In this document: positions 42,855 to 51,691 of the stretch, one piece after another
Layout of the letters: each line of letters begins with the position of its first letter
Numbering within the stretch: position 1 is the first letter of the stretch
DNA from: Sphingobacterium mizutaii
GTDB lineage: Bacteria; Bacteroidota; Bacteroidia; Sphingobacteriales; Sphingobacteriaceae
Length of the DNA stretch: 64,000 bases
NCBI RefSeq assembly: GCF_900187125.1
Contig: NZ_LT906468.1
Coordinates: forward strand, 434,001-498,000
Direction: 5' to 3'
Notes under the pieces: generated by a model
The model's input: the letters and a program-made list of their open reading frames with translations, nothing else
Told to the model about the DNA's origin: nothing
Database searches by the model: none
Made by a program: the position numbers and the translations under genes

Positions 42855-43646
42855 TTATTTTGAATAACTTACCCTCTTGCCCAATGGATATTTTAGACCA
42901 TCAGCACTCACTAAATCCATAGTCACTGATCCAATCAAGATTTCCACTTGAGCCTTCACAGGTATACGATTGCCATCATTGGTAACCCAAAGATACAAAC
43001 GACTGCTCTTTTTAAAGATTCTTCCTGGAGATATTTCTGGACTAAGCTTAATACACTCCAGTTCACCCAGTACTGACTTTACCTTTTCAACCCCAATATA
43101 CTCCACACCAAGCTGTGCAACCTCATCATTCAAAAAGTATGTGATCTTGAATTTATCACCTGACTTTAAGCCAGAGAAATCAAGATTCCTGGAAAAATAA
43201 TAAGCGGATACCAAATCAAAAGTCTGTTGTGTCGGACTGGTGAAAGTTCCTTTTTTGCCTTTTACCTTCTTGGTCTTATGATCAAAAGTCGCATATTCCA
43301 CCCTGCGGTAATTGTTCTCCCTAATATTCTCGGTATAGAGAATTGGAAGGAAATTCGACTGATCTATATAGGAATCATATTGGTTCTTTACCGTGTAAAA
43401 CTTGGAAAAGGCTCCAGAGGTTTGCCCAAAGGCAGACAGATGGATCGCATCGTTTACCCCAAAGCTATATTTGGACTCCTGTACGGAAAGTGTTCCAGTA
43501 GCTGCCGAAATAAAACCATAGCGAAGCTTATATTTTAATATTTCGCCTGGTTTGAAAGTAGGATCTTTTAAATAAGGAAGGGTTTGTCCAATGACCGTGG
43601 TCATCAAAAAAACACTAAATACAAATAATGAAATAAATCTTTTCAT
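42855..43646 (-). CDS. DUF3108 exported protein
   Basis: A 263-residue protein with a signal peptide (residues 1-20, ending VIGQ). The start of the mature domain, [20 protein letters not shown], is the DUF3108 hallmark, and the chain is rich in beta strands. It is probably periplasmic or outer-membrane associated. Function is unknown. It leads the DUF3109, polyprenyl synthase and TerC genes. Confidence 0.85.
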   Translation of the reverse strand: MKRFISLFVFSVFLMTTVIGQTLPYLKDPTFKPGEILKYKLRYGFISAATGTLSVQESKYSFGVNDAIHLSAFGQTSGAFSKFYTVKNQYDSYIDQSNFLPILYTENIRENNYRRVEYATFDHKTKKVKGKKGTFTSPTQQTFDLVSAYYFSRNLDFSGLKSGDKFKITYFLNDEVAQLGVEYIGVEKVKSVLGELECIKLSPEISPGRIFKKSSRLYLWVTNDGNRIPVKAQVEILIGSVTMDLVSADGLKYPLGKRVSYSK

Positions 43647-43676
43647 ACGGGTTTGACAGCAATTATATTGGAAAGT

Positions 43677-44192
43677 TTAAGATTTTCGCTTGAATACAGG
43701 GACAGTCGAACAGGGCTCGCCATACATAACGCTCTTGGCAACCTTGCTTAATTGTGTTGTGAATGTAACAAAAGCAGACTCTGGAACCGGAATATCACCA
43801 CATCCTTTAACCACGATCCGTTGGTCTTGGTATTGGCTATAATCCAATGTAGATAGGGCATGGTCAAATAAGACCTTGCGTACATATTCCTCATCGCCAA
43901 AATGGATGGATAGGGCTTGGTCGGCCAGCTTTGTGGATAGCAACATATAGGCCCATGTAGGCACGATCGCATCTGCAGAACAGATGATGCCAATATGTTT
44001 GTCTTTATATTGGGACCAATCATGGCTCTTGATGAATTCCCTGAAGTCTTTTTCCTTTAGGATTAGACCATGAAATAAATTATCCTTGATATCATAAATC
44101 TCAATAGCTGCTTTTGGAGCATGCTCTGCCAAATCAATCGTAATCAACCCGCTCTGTGCGACCTTGTTTATTATGTTTTCTTGAATGTCCAT
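43677..44192 (-). CDS. DUF2480 family protein
   Basis: A 171-residue soluble protein beginning with the ATG at 44192 (MDIQENIINKVAQSGLITID), which matches the start of the DUF2480 family as I remember it. The frame is open to a TTG at 44240, but that codon lies inside the terminator of the upstream foldase gene. Three cysteines are spread through the chain (IICSADA, KGCGDI, EPCSTV). Function is unknown. Confidence 0.8.
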   Translation of the reverse strand: MDIQENIINKVAQSGLITIDLAEHAPKAAIEIYDIKDNLFHGLILKEKDFREFIKSHDWSQYKDKHIGIICSADAIVPTWAYMLLSTKLADQALSIHFGDEEYVRKVLFDHALSTLDYSQYQDQRIVVKGCGDIPVPESAFVTFTTQLSKVAKSVMYGEPCSTVPVFKRKS

Positions 44193-44203
44193 TTCTATAA
44201 AAA

Positions 44204-44236
44204 TAAAAAAAGCTGGATAACATTCGTCATCCAGCT
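44204..44236 (-). terminator. Terminator after the PpiD/SurA-like foldase gene
   Basis: agctggat (44211-44218) pairs with atccagct (44229-44236); on the minus strand it is followed by a run of Ts and TATTTTTA. It starts 22 bases after the stop at 44258. Confidence 0.82.
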
Positions 44237-44257
44237 GCAAATTTAAACAATTCTATG

Positions 44258-46357
44258 TTAATAGAATTTAATACGATTGTCAACAATCTTGGCGTTGTCT
44301 TGTAGGGCTTTCAAGATTGTTCCCCATGCACGCTGAGATTTTGCTTCTGTGATCTGCTTTTGTTGTGTAGTCAATTCCTCACCCGCTAATGCCTTAGGAT
44401 TTACAAAGCCTGCTACTTGAACAGCATAAACACCTTGTTTTCCTTCGATAGACTTCGATGGTTTGTTTGGCTGTAAACCGAATACTGTACCTACGACAGC
44501 GTTCTCAACAGCTACTCCTGGAATTACTGGGTTCGCTAAAACCACGTTGTCAACAGTTTGAACATTCTTGCCTAATTTCTGAGCCACCTGATCGATGTTC
44601 CCAGCTCCTGACAAAGCATTGTTCATTTTCTCTTTTAACATACGTGCTTTAACTAGATTCTTAACAACTGGCTCAATTAAGGTCTTAACTGATTCCAATG
44701 GTTGAATGCCTTTCGGCTGAATATTGGTTACTCTAGCAACGATAAAGTTATCTGTAGTTTCATAAACTTTGTCGCTGGTCTCACCGTTTTTAGCCTCAAA
44801 TGCCCAACGGATAAGCTCTCTAGGAACCTCAACGCCACCTAACATATTGTCCATAGCAACCGTACGGTCATTTTTCAAGATCTCAACATTCTGTTGTTTT
44901 GCGATATCGTTGAAGTTATCCTTGTTTGCTGCTGTGAAGAATTGATTTGCTTTTGAATAAGCAGCATCTGTTGTTTCTTTTCCTGAATTGATACTCTTGT
45001 CTACAATAGCAAGTTTAGCAATTTGAGAATTTCCAATTTGTCTGTTGATCTTAACGATATGCACACCATAATTGGTCGATACTACTTTCACATCTCCAGC
45101 TTTACCTTCGAATAACGTTTCATCTAGCTCAGGAAATGCTCCGCGAGTTAATGTACCGATCTCCCCAGCATTGTTCTTACTGTTAGGGTCTGCGCTAAAT
45201 TCAACCGCTAAAGCTGCAAAGTTAGCTCCACCTTGAATCAAGTTCTTGATGGAATCTGCTTTCGCCATCGCTTTATCAACACCACCTTCTGTCGCTGGAT
45301 TGATCAAAATATGACTTGCATTCACTGAATCCGGACTGTTTTTCACTGCGATTACTTTCGCAATCTCATAAACATTCTGAGTCAAGAATGGACCTACAAC
45401 AGTACCAGCTGCTGTTTTGAAAGCTACTGAATCCAATGCTGGACTCAATTGACCTTTTGTATAATATCTTACTGGGTATTTGTTCTCCGAGTTGATCGTT
45501 ACAAAGCTTGAATCATTGGTTGAAGCCTGTAATTCAGTTTTCAATTTTTGGATCTCGCCTAATACCAATGCTGAGTCAGCCGAATTAGGTTTTGCATCAA
45601 ACAAAACATACTCTAACGTGCGAATCTCCTCTGGATTTTTGAACGCATTTTTGTTTTTGTCATAATATTCCTTGTAGTCAGCATCTGTCAATTTGATCTC
45701 TGAATCTTTTACCGATGCATAGTCTAACATCACATACTTGAAGTTAGCAAGCTTATTACGTGAATTGTAATCATATTCAGCTTCTAAAGAAGTGGTGTAG
45801 ATGCTGTTGTTGATTAAGTTCGTGTATTTTTGGTTTAAACGTTCGTTTCTCACATTCTCTAATAAACCTTCCCATTGAGCGTTCATCTCTGGGTTAGTTT
45901 TCGCTTGTTCAATAACCGCTGAAAGGTAGTTCTTGTCAAACTGTCCAGTCTGAGGGTTAGTGAAGGCTTGAATGATCTGTGGAGAAGGATTATTGCCGAA
46001 CAATAAGCTGTTCAACTCTTCCTTACCTACTTGTAGACCGATTTTATCAATTTCTTGATTTAATAAGTTCTGTGTTAAAAATTGGTTCCAAACTTGTTGA
46101 ACCGCAAATCCGCGCATCTGTGGTGAGGCAGCCCCTCCCATCTGTTGTTGATACATTTGGCTTGCTTGGTCAACTTGTCCATTGAAGCTTTGATAATCAA
46201 TACCTTCTCCATTGATACTACCCACTTCATTTTGGCTTCTTTGCCAAAATGGGGTACCAACATTGATGGCATCACCCAATAAAAATGCAACAATTGCCAA
46301 ACCAATCACGAAAATGACTAAGCCCGCACGGTTTCGCAAAGAGGTCATTAATCCCAT
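44258..46357 (-). CDS. Membrane-anchored PpiD/SurA-like periplasmic foldase
   Basis: A 699-residue peptidylprolyl isomerase. One N-terminal membrane helix (residues 11-30, GLVIFVIGLAIVAFLLGDAI) anchors it with the bulk in the periplasm. A SurA_N-like chaperone region covers about 35-240. A parvulin domain is at about 345-445 (ASHILINPATEGG, FAALAVEFSADPNSKNNAGE, NYGVHIVKI). A second, degenerate parvulin-like domain may follow at about 490-600. This PpiD architecture helps newly exported proteins fold. The gene is followed by its own terminator. Confidence 0.93.
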   Translation of the reverse strand: MGLMTSLRNRAGLVIFVIGLAIVAFLLGDAINVGTPFWQRSQNEVGSINGEGIDYQSFNGQVDQASQMYQQQMGGAASPQMRGFAVQQVWNQFLTQNLLNQEIDKIGLQVGKEELNSLLFGNNPSPQIIQAFTNPQTGQFDKNYLSAVIEQAKTNPEMNAQWEGLLENVRNERLNQKYTNLINNSIYTTSLEAEYDYNSRNKLANFKYVMLDYASVKDSEIKLTDADYKEYYDKNKNAFKNPEEIRTLEYVLFDAKPNSADSALVLGEIQKLKTELQASTNDSSFVTINSENKYPVRYYTKGQLSPALDSVAFKTAAGTVVGPFLTQNVYEIAKVIAVKNSPDSVNASHILINPATEGGVDKAMAKADSIKNLIQGGANFAALAVEFSADPNSKNNAGEIGTLTRGAFPELDETLFEGKAGDVKVVSTNYGVHIVKINRQIGNSQIAKLAIVDKSINSGKETTDAAYSKANQFFTAANKDNFNDIAKQQNVEILKNDRTVAMDNMLGGVEVPRELIRWAFEAKNGETSDKVYETTDNFIVARVTNIQPKGIQPLESVKTLIEPVVKNLVKARMLKEKMNNALSGAGNIDQVAQKLGKNVQTVDNVVLANPVIPGVAVENAVVGTVFGLQPNKPSKSIEGKQGVYAVQVAGFVNPKALAGEELTTQQKQITEAKSQRAWGTILKALQDNAKIVDNRIKFY

Positions 46358-46505
46358 AACGATATTCTATAATTTTATGCTAATATTTTAATTAATTTGT
46401 TTTTCTTAAAAACAAGGCGCAAGATACAACTTTTATAAAAAAATAAGGTAAAAATTTATATTTAGCCTATTTCTATTTTCTATTCGTCAATTCCTTCAAT
46501 TTCTG

Positions 46506-47105
46506 CTAGTTCCCAAATGAAGGAAGTTGGGAGTCTGCCGATGGAATATGAATAGCAGTACCATTCATGAATCGAATGTCATTGAAATCTGCATCTGCTG
46601 TAAATGATGTGCCCTGCGCAGAGGTCCGGCCATCATTATATTCAGCGGTAATGGGTTGGCTACCATAGTATTTCTTGTTCTTTTCGTCGTAAATCAACTC
46701 TTCCGTCTTGATAATGGTACCATCAACCTTGGTGATCACCACATTTTTCCTGAATTCAGTCAATCCCTCAATCCTTTTCTGCAAAGCATACTCGGAGGTC
46801 ACCCTTTGCATCTCCTTGGCTTGATCATCAAAGAAAATAATCAAAACACCTTTCTTGAATTCATAATTTCCTGTACTGTCATGGTATACCCGCATTTCAG
46901 GTGCCTTTAATTCCGCCTTTACTTTCGCCGAATCACTGTATACCACCGTTACATCCTTGGATATATCCACAGCCTCTTCCTGCTTGATATTCGCCAAACG
47001 ATCGATGTCCTTGGTGTCATTTTCACAGGCAATTGACAAGATTGCCCCTAGCAAAACAATTGTTAGGGGCAATATTCTCGATATTTTCATTGCTGTAATT
47101 CGCAT
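46506..47105 (-). CDS. lptC: LPS export periplasmic protein LptC, lipoprotein-type
   Basis: A 199-residue protein of the LptC family, which bridges the inner-membrane LPS extractor to LptA. Here the N-terminus is a lipoprotein signal ending LSIAC (Cys27) rather than a plain membrane anchor. The beta-jellyroll is suggested by VVYSDSAKVKAELKAPEMRV, FEFKKGV-like strands and the repeats FRKNVVITKVDGTIIKTEEL. The start could also be the ATG at 47090, five codons in. The upstream porin-like gene stops 3 bases before the start, so the two are co-transcribed. Confidence 0.85.
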   Translation of the reverse strand: MRITAMKISRILPLTIVLLGAILSIACENDTKDIDRLANIKQEEAVDISKDVTVVYSDSAKVKAELKAPEMRVYHDSTGNYEFKKGVLIIFFDDQAKEMQRVTSEYALQKRIEGLTEFRKNVVITKVDGTIIKTEELIYDEKNKKYYGSQPITAEYNDGRTSAQGTSFTADADFNDIRFMNGTAIHIPSADSQLPSFGN

Positions 47106-47108
47106 TTG

Positions 47109-48452
47109 TTAATCGTAACTTCTTCTGATAAACCAAGCATCATTGATGGTGAAGCCTAAGTTGATATTGATATATCGCTCCCGCACCAAATTGCTCTTTA
47201 TTGTTCCTTGTTGACCAAACTCAGCCGAAATGTTAACATTCGAGAAGGTCCTACCAAAGCCTGTTTCTGGTAATGGTAAACCTAGTCCCACTGTCACCGC
47301 CATATCATTGATACGTTGCTGGTTGATGGTCATGTGTGTTTTGTTGTATCTGAAACCTAAACGGTAATCGATCACTTTTAAATAATTCAAAGAGGTTGGA
47401 TCTGGCTTGATCTGTCCACCCACTGCAAAACCAATGTTCTTGCCTAATGGATCTTCACCTTGGCGTACTTGGTACTTCGACCAATCTGCATATTTAAAGT
47501 CTGCACCAACCATCCAGTTGACACCTTTGCTGAAGGTAAAACCTACATTATGTCTTAAAGGTAAGTTGATTTTACGGTTTGATAAAATATCGGAATAAGA
47601 AGTATCAATAGGAACTTGCTCCGTAATGTTTCCAGTTCCGGTCATAGTACGGGTCACAATCGTTGAAACCTTGCTCTTTACCGAATTATCCAATGATCCT
47701 GAATAACCAATCGTCAAGTTCTTTCTGTTTCCCAATGGAATGAAATATTGTGCACCATAATCATAGACAATACCGGTAACTCTTCTGGTATCGGTCTTGG
47801 AGGTGTTGTAGAAATCGTAGTTGCTTGGGAACTCAATAATGGATTTGTCATAAAGGTTACCAAATAGGAAACCGATATTACCACCAATGCTGAAGTTCTT
47901 GAATGGAGATACCCCATAACCCACATAAGCTTTGTTCAAGCCACCTTCCCCAACCAATTTGGTCAAATAAGGGGTATTGCTGATATCTCTTTTAGATGAA
48001 ATGCTATAACCTACATCAGAATAGGGCATCAATCCGAAGGAGATACCGCCTAATTTTGGTCCATTGTTCTTGTTCAACGAGAATCCAAACGCAAAATGAC
48101 TGAATGCAAAGTCTGCAGTATGGTCAGTCAGGTTGTTTTTTTGCAATTGAGTCACGTTGCCATACAGTCCAGCATCTAAAATTGTCCTGTTGAATCCAGA
48201 ATAGGATGCAGGGTTTGAAATATTTAAAACCGGTAAGCCGCCTTGAAATCTAACCGCTGTAGAAATCCCTCCCATTCCTCGGGTCTGAGGAAGTAAATCT
48301 TCGCGCATCTGTCCCAATCCAAATTGAGAATATGGCGAATGTGAGGTTGAGGACTGTCCATAAGAGCGTGTACTCGAGAGTAAGATGGAACTTATTCCTA
48401 ATAAAATAAGTAAGGACGTATTAGAGTAAAATAGTTTCAACTGTTCTAACAT
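47109..48452 (-). CDS. FadL-like outer-membrane beta-barrel protein
   Basis: A 447-residue exported protein with a signal peptide ending RSYGQ (about residue 33). The mature part has alternating beta strands with glycine-rich turns. The SPYSQFGLGQMREDL and GMGGISTAV segments are typical of Bacteroidota relatives of FadL/OmpP1 and of PorV-like proteins. It ends in an aromatic strand region, NLGFTINDAWFIRR. It probably transports or binds a hydrophobic compound, but the substrate is unknown. It leads lptC in the same transcript. Confidence 0.82.
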   Translation of the reverse strand: MLEQLKLFYSNTSLLILLGISSILLSSTRSYGQSSTSHSPYSQFGLGQMREDLLPQTRGMGGISTAVRFQGGLPVLNISNPASYSGFNRTILDAGLYGNVTQLQKNNLTDHTADFAFSHFAFGFSLNKNNGPKLGGISFGLMPYSDVGYSISSKRDISNTPYLTKLVGEGGLNKAYVGYGVSPFKNFSIGGNIGFLFGNLYDKSIIEFPSNYDFYNTSKTDTRRVTGIVYDYGAQYFIPLGNRKNLTIGYSGSLDNSVKSKVSTIVTRTMTGTGNITEQVPIDTSYSDILSNRKINLPLRHNVGFTFSKGVNWMVGADFKYADWSKYQVRQGEDPLGKNIGFAVGGQIKPDPTSLNYLKVIDYRLGFRYNKTHMTINQQRINDMAVTVGLGLPLPETGFGRTFSNVNISAEFGQQGTIKSNLVRERYININLGFTINDAWFIRRSYD

Positions 48453-48553
48453 TTTAAGTGGATTTATCGCTGCATCATTCTTTCAAAATATCTTCTGTAC
48501 AAATCGATGTGCTTAAATCTTATATGATGGCTGTATTATCCGAATTTTTGCTA

Positions 48554-48582
48554 CAAAACTATCTATTTTTTAAATATCACAA
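48554..48582 (-). promoter_or_regulatory. Possible promoter of the FadL-like/lptC operon
   Basis: On the minus strand: TTG (48582-48580), 18 bases, TAGTTTTG (48561-48554). The -7 match is exact but the spacer is one base shorter than usual, and the leader would be about 100 bases. Confidence 0.4.
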
Positions 48583-48627
48583 GCTTTTTGTTTGTTAAAA
48601 AAGGTTAAACACCTATTGGTCAGTTGT

Positions 48628-49611
48628 TTAGAAAAACTGAAAATAGATAATTGTGGATAATATGACTAAATATAGCGTTTCGTAAAACCATTTGACCTTG
48701 GCATGCGTGAAAAAATAGGCCAGATAAATGGATAGAGGGGGTACACAGAGCAAAAAGTGATTGATCGATCTTTCCTCATTCAGGTAAAATGAACCAAAGA
48801 TCAATAACAGCATGATAAACAATAACTGAAAGCTTTTTCTAATTTGCACCACACTCTTGAAAAAGTTGTCCTTAAGGATAAATAAGAAGCCTCCCAAAGA
48901 AATAACGATAGGGATCAGCACAAAATAATCGTGCACATCCATGTTCAGTTTCGTTGGAAAAGCATAGGTAAAGGGTAAGAATATCTGATAGAACTCATCC
49001 ATTCTTTCCAACCAGAAATAAGCGACCGCCAATAGGAAATAAACCGTTATTACGCCTAATAATGGAGTAATCCATTCCCGCCAATAAAAAGGCCTGAAAA
49101 TAACCAAGCTCGACCAGATCAATAACAACATCACGATGAATGGGAAATAGATCAAACTTCCCAATGCTACCAACAGGCCAAGATCAAACATGATCCCTTT
49201 AATATCCACATGCTTGTAGATATTGAACAGCTTTTGGAGCATCCAAATAGTGATGAAATTACAGATTAAGGTAGGCGATAGAACCAAAAAGGGAATGAAC
49301 AGACTCACCAAGGTCATAAACATCAATGCCGTCAGGAAACTAGGTTTGCCCAATAGGTTGAAATGGTTTACTACCCGATTCAAGGAAAAGGCTTGTAGCA
49401 AAGTCAGGACCAAGGTGATCAAGACATTTCCCGTTGGTGAAAAGTTAGATCCTAAGCGGATGCCAGCCAATCGGTCCAGTCCAGGTTCAAATAAAACTGG
49501 CGTTAGTTTTTCAGGAAGATGGTAGAAGACCCCCAAGCATAATACCGTACCAACAAAAATAACGAGGAATACATTCAGTCCCGAAAGAGTTCGATGTTGG
49601 TTGATCAGCAT
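48628..49611 (-). CDS. DUF6427 polytopic membrane protein
   Basis: A 327-residue protein with about ten hydrophobic helices (for example VFLVIFVGTVLCLGVFY, FMTLVSLFIPFLVLSP, FIVMLLLIWSSLVIF and FVLIPIVISLGGFLFIL). The length and pattern fit the Bacteroidota family DUF6427, whose function is unknown. An FRPFYWREWITPLLG loop between helices is a likely conserved feature. It lies 14 bases downstream of ccmD, so it is in the cytochrome c maturation transcript. Confidence 0.75.
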   Translation of the reverse strand: MLINQHRTLSGLNVFLVIFVGTVLCLGVFYHLPEKLTPVLFEPGLDRLAGIRLGSNFSPTGNVLITLVLTLLQAFSLNRVVNHFNLLGKPSFLTALMFMTLVSLFIPFLVLSPTLICNFITIWMLQKLFNIYKHVDIKGIMFDLGLLVALGSLIYFPFIVMLLLIWSSLVIFRPFYWREWITPLLGVITVYFLLAVAYFWLERMDEFYQIFLPFTYAFPTKLNMDVHDYFVLIPIVISLGGFLFILKDNFFKSVVQIRKSFQLLFIMLLLIFGSFYLNEERSINHFLLCVPPLSIYLAYFFTHAKVKWFYETLYLVILSTIIYFQFF

Positions 49612-49625
49612 AGAGGTGTACTCCC

Positions 49626-49829
49626 TTATTTATCTTTTTCTAGTTTTTTGACTCTTTTGTCTATGCTAAATAAGTAGATGGCAACCGATAAAAAGATTAC
49701 CAGCATCACCGCTACTACTACATAGATTTTTCCTTCAGCACGAAGACCATCAGCCATCTGTACCTTTTCTTGGGCATTCAACGAAAAGCTGATCATTAAA
49801 GCCACTAGGGACAATAGGAAATTTCTCAT
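49626..49829 (-). CDS. ccmD: CcmD-family small membrane protein
   Basis: A 67-residue protein with a signal-like N-terminus (MRNFLLSLVALMISFSLNAQ) and a second hydrophobic helix (IYVVVAVMLVIFLSVAIYLF) followed by a basic tail. Position directly after ccmC (1 base from its stop) identifies it as CcmD, which helps release heme-bound CcmE. I start at the ATG at 49829. A TTG 27 bases upstream would overlap ccmC. Confidence 0.8.
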   Translation of the reverse strand: MRNFLLSLVALMISFSLNAQEKVQMADGLRAEGKIYVVVAVMLVIFLSVAIYLFSIDKRVKKLEKDK

Positions 49830-49830
49830 A

Positions 49831-50493
49831 TTAAAAACTATTTCTTTTATCTTCAATTATACGAACACGGTAGCGTAAGCTCGCTATCCAACAACCAATC
49901 AGGATCCAGCCAATAACAGCCGTGTAAAACACGGGGCGCATGTAATTATCCATATCCAAATCCCCAAAAGTAGAGTTGCCTCCGCTTCCTGGATGCAATG
50001 AATCATTCATCTTGGGTAAGATATAGATCAATACGATCATGATCGGGAAAGCAAAAATATTGTAGATCGCTGAGATCTTTGCACGTTTCTGCTCTTCTTC
50101 CATTGCATTTCGAAGTACTAAATAAGCTAAGTACATCAAGGTGGCAATAGCTGCACCATTCAATTGTGGGTCATTGGTCCAAGGAGCACCCCAAGTTATG
50201 TTTGCCCACAGCATACCCGTCATCAATCCACATGCACAGAATAAAATACCTGTATTCACAGCCTCAACAGCCATAAAATCGTACTCACGCTTGCCAGTAT
50301 TCAGATACTTAATGCTATAGATCAGGGAAATCAAATACAAAACCATCATCGTAAACCACATTGGAACGTGGAAATATACATTACGAATGGTTTCATTTAA
50401 AATAGATAATACGGGAACGGGGCCAAGGAGTCCTGCAATTATGGTACTAGCGACCATGACAACCCCTAAAATTTTCCACCAACTTTTTTTCAT
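49831..50493 (-). CDS. ccmC: Heme handling protein CcmC
   Basis: A 220-residue inner-membrane protein that presents heme to CcmE for cytochrome c maturation. Six helices are visible. The tryptophan-rich heme-binding loop reads WGAPWTNDPQL (residues 101-111), and the flanking axial histidine is His42 in YFHVPMW, with another in DSLHPGSGG. I start at the ATG at 50493; a TTG 24 bases upstream would overlap ccmB. It lies between ccmB and ccmD. Confidence 0.92.
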   Translation of the reverse strand: MKKSWWKILGVVMVASTIIAGLLGPVPVLSILNETIRNVYFHVPMWFTMMVLYLISLIYSIKYLNTGKREYDFMAVEAVNTGILFCACGLMTGMLWANITWGAPWTNDPQLNGAAIATLMYLAYLVLRNAMEEEQKRAKISAIYNIFAFPIMIVLIYILPKMNDSLHPGSGGNSTFGDLDMDNYMRPVFYTAVIGWILIGCWIASLRYRVRIIEDKRNSF

Positions 50494-50504
50494 AAGAACA
50501 AAAA

Positions 50505-51164
50505 TCAATCTCGCCAAAGGTAAGGAAATAACAGCAAAGAAATAGCAATTGTAACGACATTAATTGCCAATAAAACAGCAATATCAGCCCAGCTGCCCGA
50601 TAAAAAGCCGCCCATTAATGCAGATCGGGAAAGTTTGATCAAGATGATCAATAAAGGAATGATCACTGGGAAACTCAATATCGCCATGATCGTACTGTTG
50701 TTGCCTGCCTTTGCACTGATTCCCGCAATCATCGTAAAAACTGTGGCAAAGGAAATGCTGCCCAAGAATATACTTAACAGATAGACCGGCAGGTTTCCAA
50801 TTTCGGTTTTGAAGATCAGGTTATAGACGATAAAGGCAATGGCGGTCATCAAGATCATCACCAATGAATTGTAAATGATTTTGGCTAAGATGATTGCTTT
50901 AGGTCCAACGATCGCATAATAATAGAGGTGACGATTTCCGGTTTCTTGGATGAAACTACGGCTCATGGCGTTGATTGCCGCAAATAGGAGGATGATCCAG
51001 AACAAAGTGTTCCAAACTATAGTATCCACAGATTTGAATGATTGATAACATACAAATACTGTGGATACCACATAAAGTAAGATGCTGTTGATGGCATATT
51101 TAGATCGCCATTCTAAAATAACATCTTTATATATTAATGTTTTTACTTGTTCGAGCAGATTCAT
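50505..51164 (-). CDS. ccmB: Cytochrome c maturation ABC permease CcmB
   Basis: A 219-residue inner-membrane subunit with six hydrophobic helices, the permease of the CcmAB transporter that drives heme release from CcmE. The N-terminal LIYKDVILEWRSK and the ISFATVFTMIAGISAKAGNN segment are typical. I start at the ATG at 51164; a TTG at 51173 adds three residues. It is the first ccm gene here, and the ATPase gene ccmA is not in this window. Confidence 0.9.
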   Translation of the reverse strand: MNLLEQVKTLIYKDVILEWRSKYAINSILLYVVSTVFVCYQSFKSVDTIVWNTLFWIILLFAAINAMSRSFIQETGNRHLYYYAIVGPKAIILAKIIYNSLVMILMTAIAFIVYNLIFKTEIGNLPVYLLSIFLGSISFATVFTMIAGISAKAGNNSTIMAILSFPVIIPLLIILIKLSRSALMGGFLSGSWADIAVLLAINVVTIAISLLLFPYLWRD

Positions 51165-51217
51165 GTATCGCAAAGATACAAATCAATCTGCTGAGCAATG
51201 TATGATTGCGCTAGAAA

Positions 51218-51595
51218 TTAAGCGTTTTTAATTTCTGATTTCGCTTTGTCTGCTGCGTCTTCAGCTCTGTTGGCTAAATTATGCGCCGCATCTGATGCTT
51301 TACCTGCCCATTCGTTTGCTTTTGATGAAGCTTTGTCTAAAGCATCACGGCCAGCATTCTTAGCACGGTCTTTTAGGTTTTCTAAATCATCTTTCGCTGA
51401 TTTAGCAAGTTTTTGTGCTCTTTTTGCTTCTTTTTTAGAAAGATCCTTGATTGATTTAGTTAAGCTCTTAATGCCATCATTCGCACGATCTAGTTGTTTC
51501 TTTCCGTCTTCTGTTCCTAATAAGTAGTATGCTGCAGTACCAACTGCTAAACCTAGTAAGGCAAATGCCACTAATCCGTTTCTATTTTTTTCCAT
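51218..51595 (-). CDS. YtxH-like protein with amphipathic helical repeats
   Basis: A 125-residue protein: an N-terminal hydrophobic segment (about 8-25, VAFALLGLAVGTAAYYLLG) followed by GTEDGKKQLD, the YtxH-type start, and a long Ala/Lys/Asp-rich helix (DAAHNLANRAEDAADKAKSE at the end). The repeats resemble late-embryogenesis and apolipoprotein helices. Such proteins are often stress-related, but a function for this one is not known. It lies upstream of ccmB by 53 bases. Confidence 0.8.
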   Translation of the reverse strand: MEKNRNGLVAFALLGLAVGTAAYYLLGTEDGKKQLDRANDGIKSLTKSIKDLSKKEAKRAQKLAKSAKDDLENLKDRAKNAGRDALDKASSKANEWAGKASDAAHNLANRAEDAADKAKSEIKNA

Positions 51596-51691
51596 GATTC
51601 TATTATTTTATCCTATTTAGTCTAATATGTTCTGTTAATGATAAACAAGGTATAAGCCAAAATGTTTTTTGCTTCCCTAAATTAACAAAAA

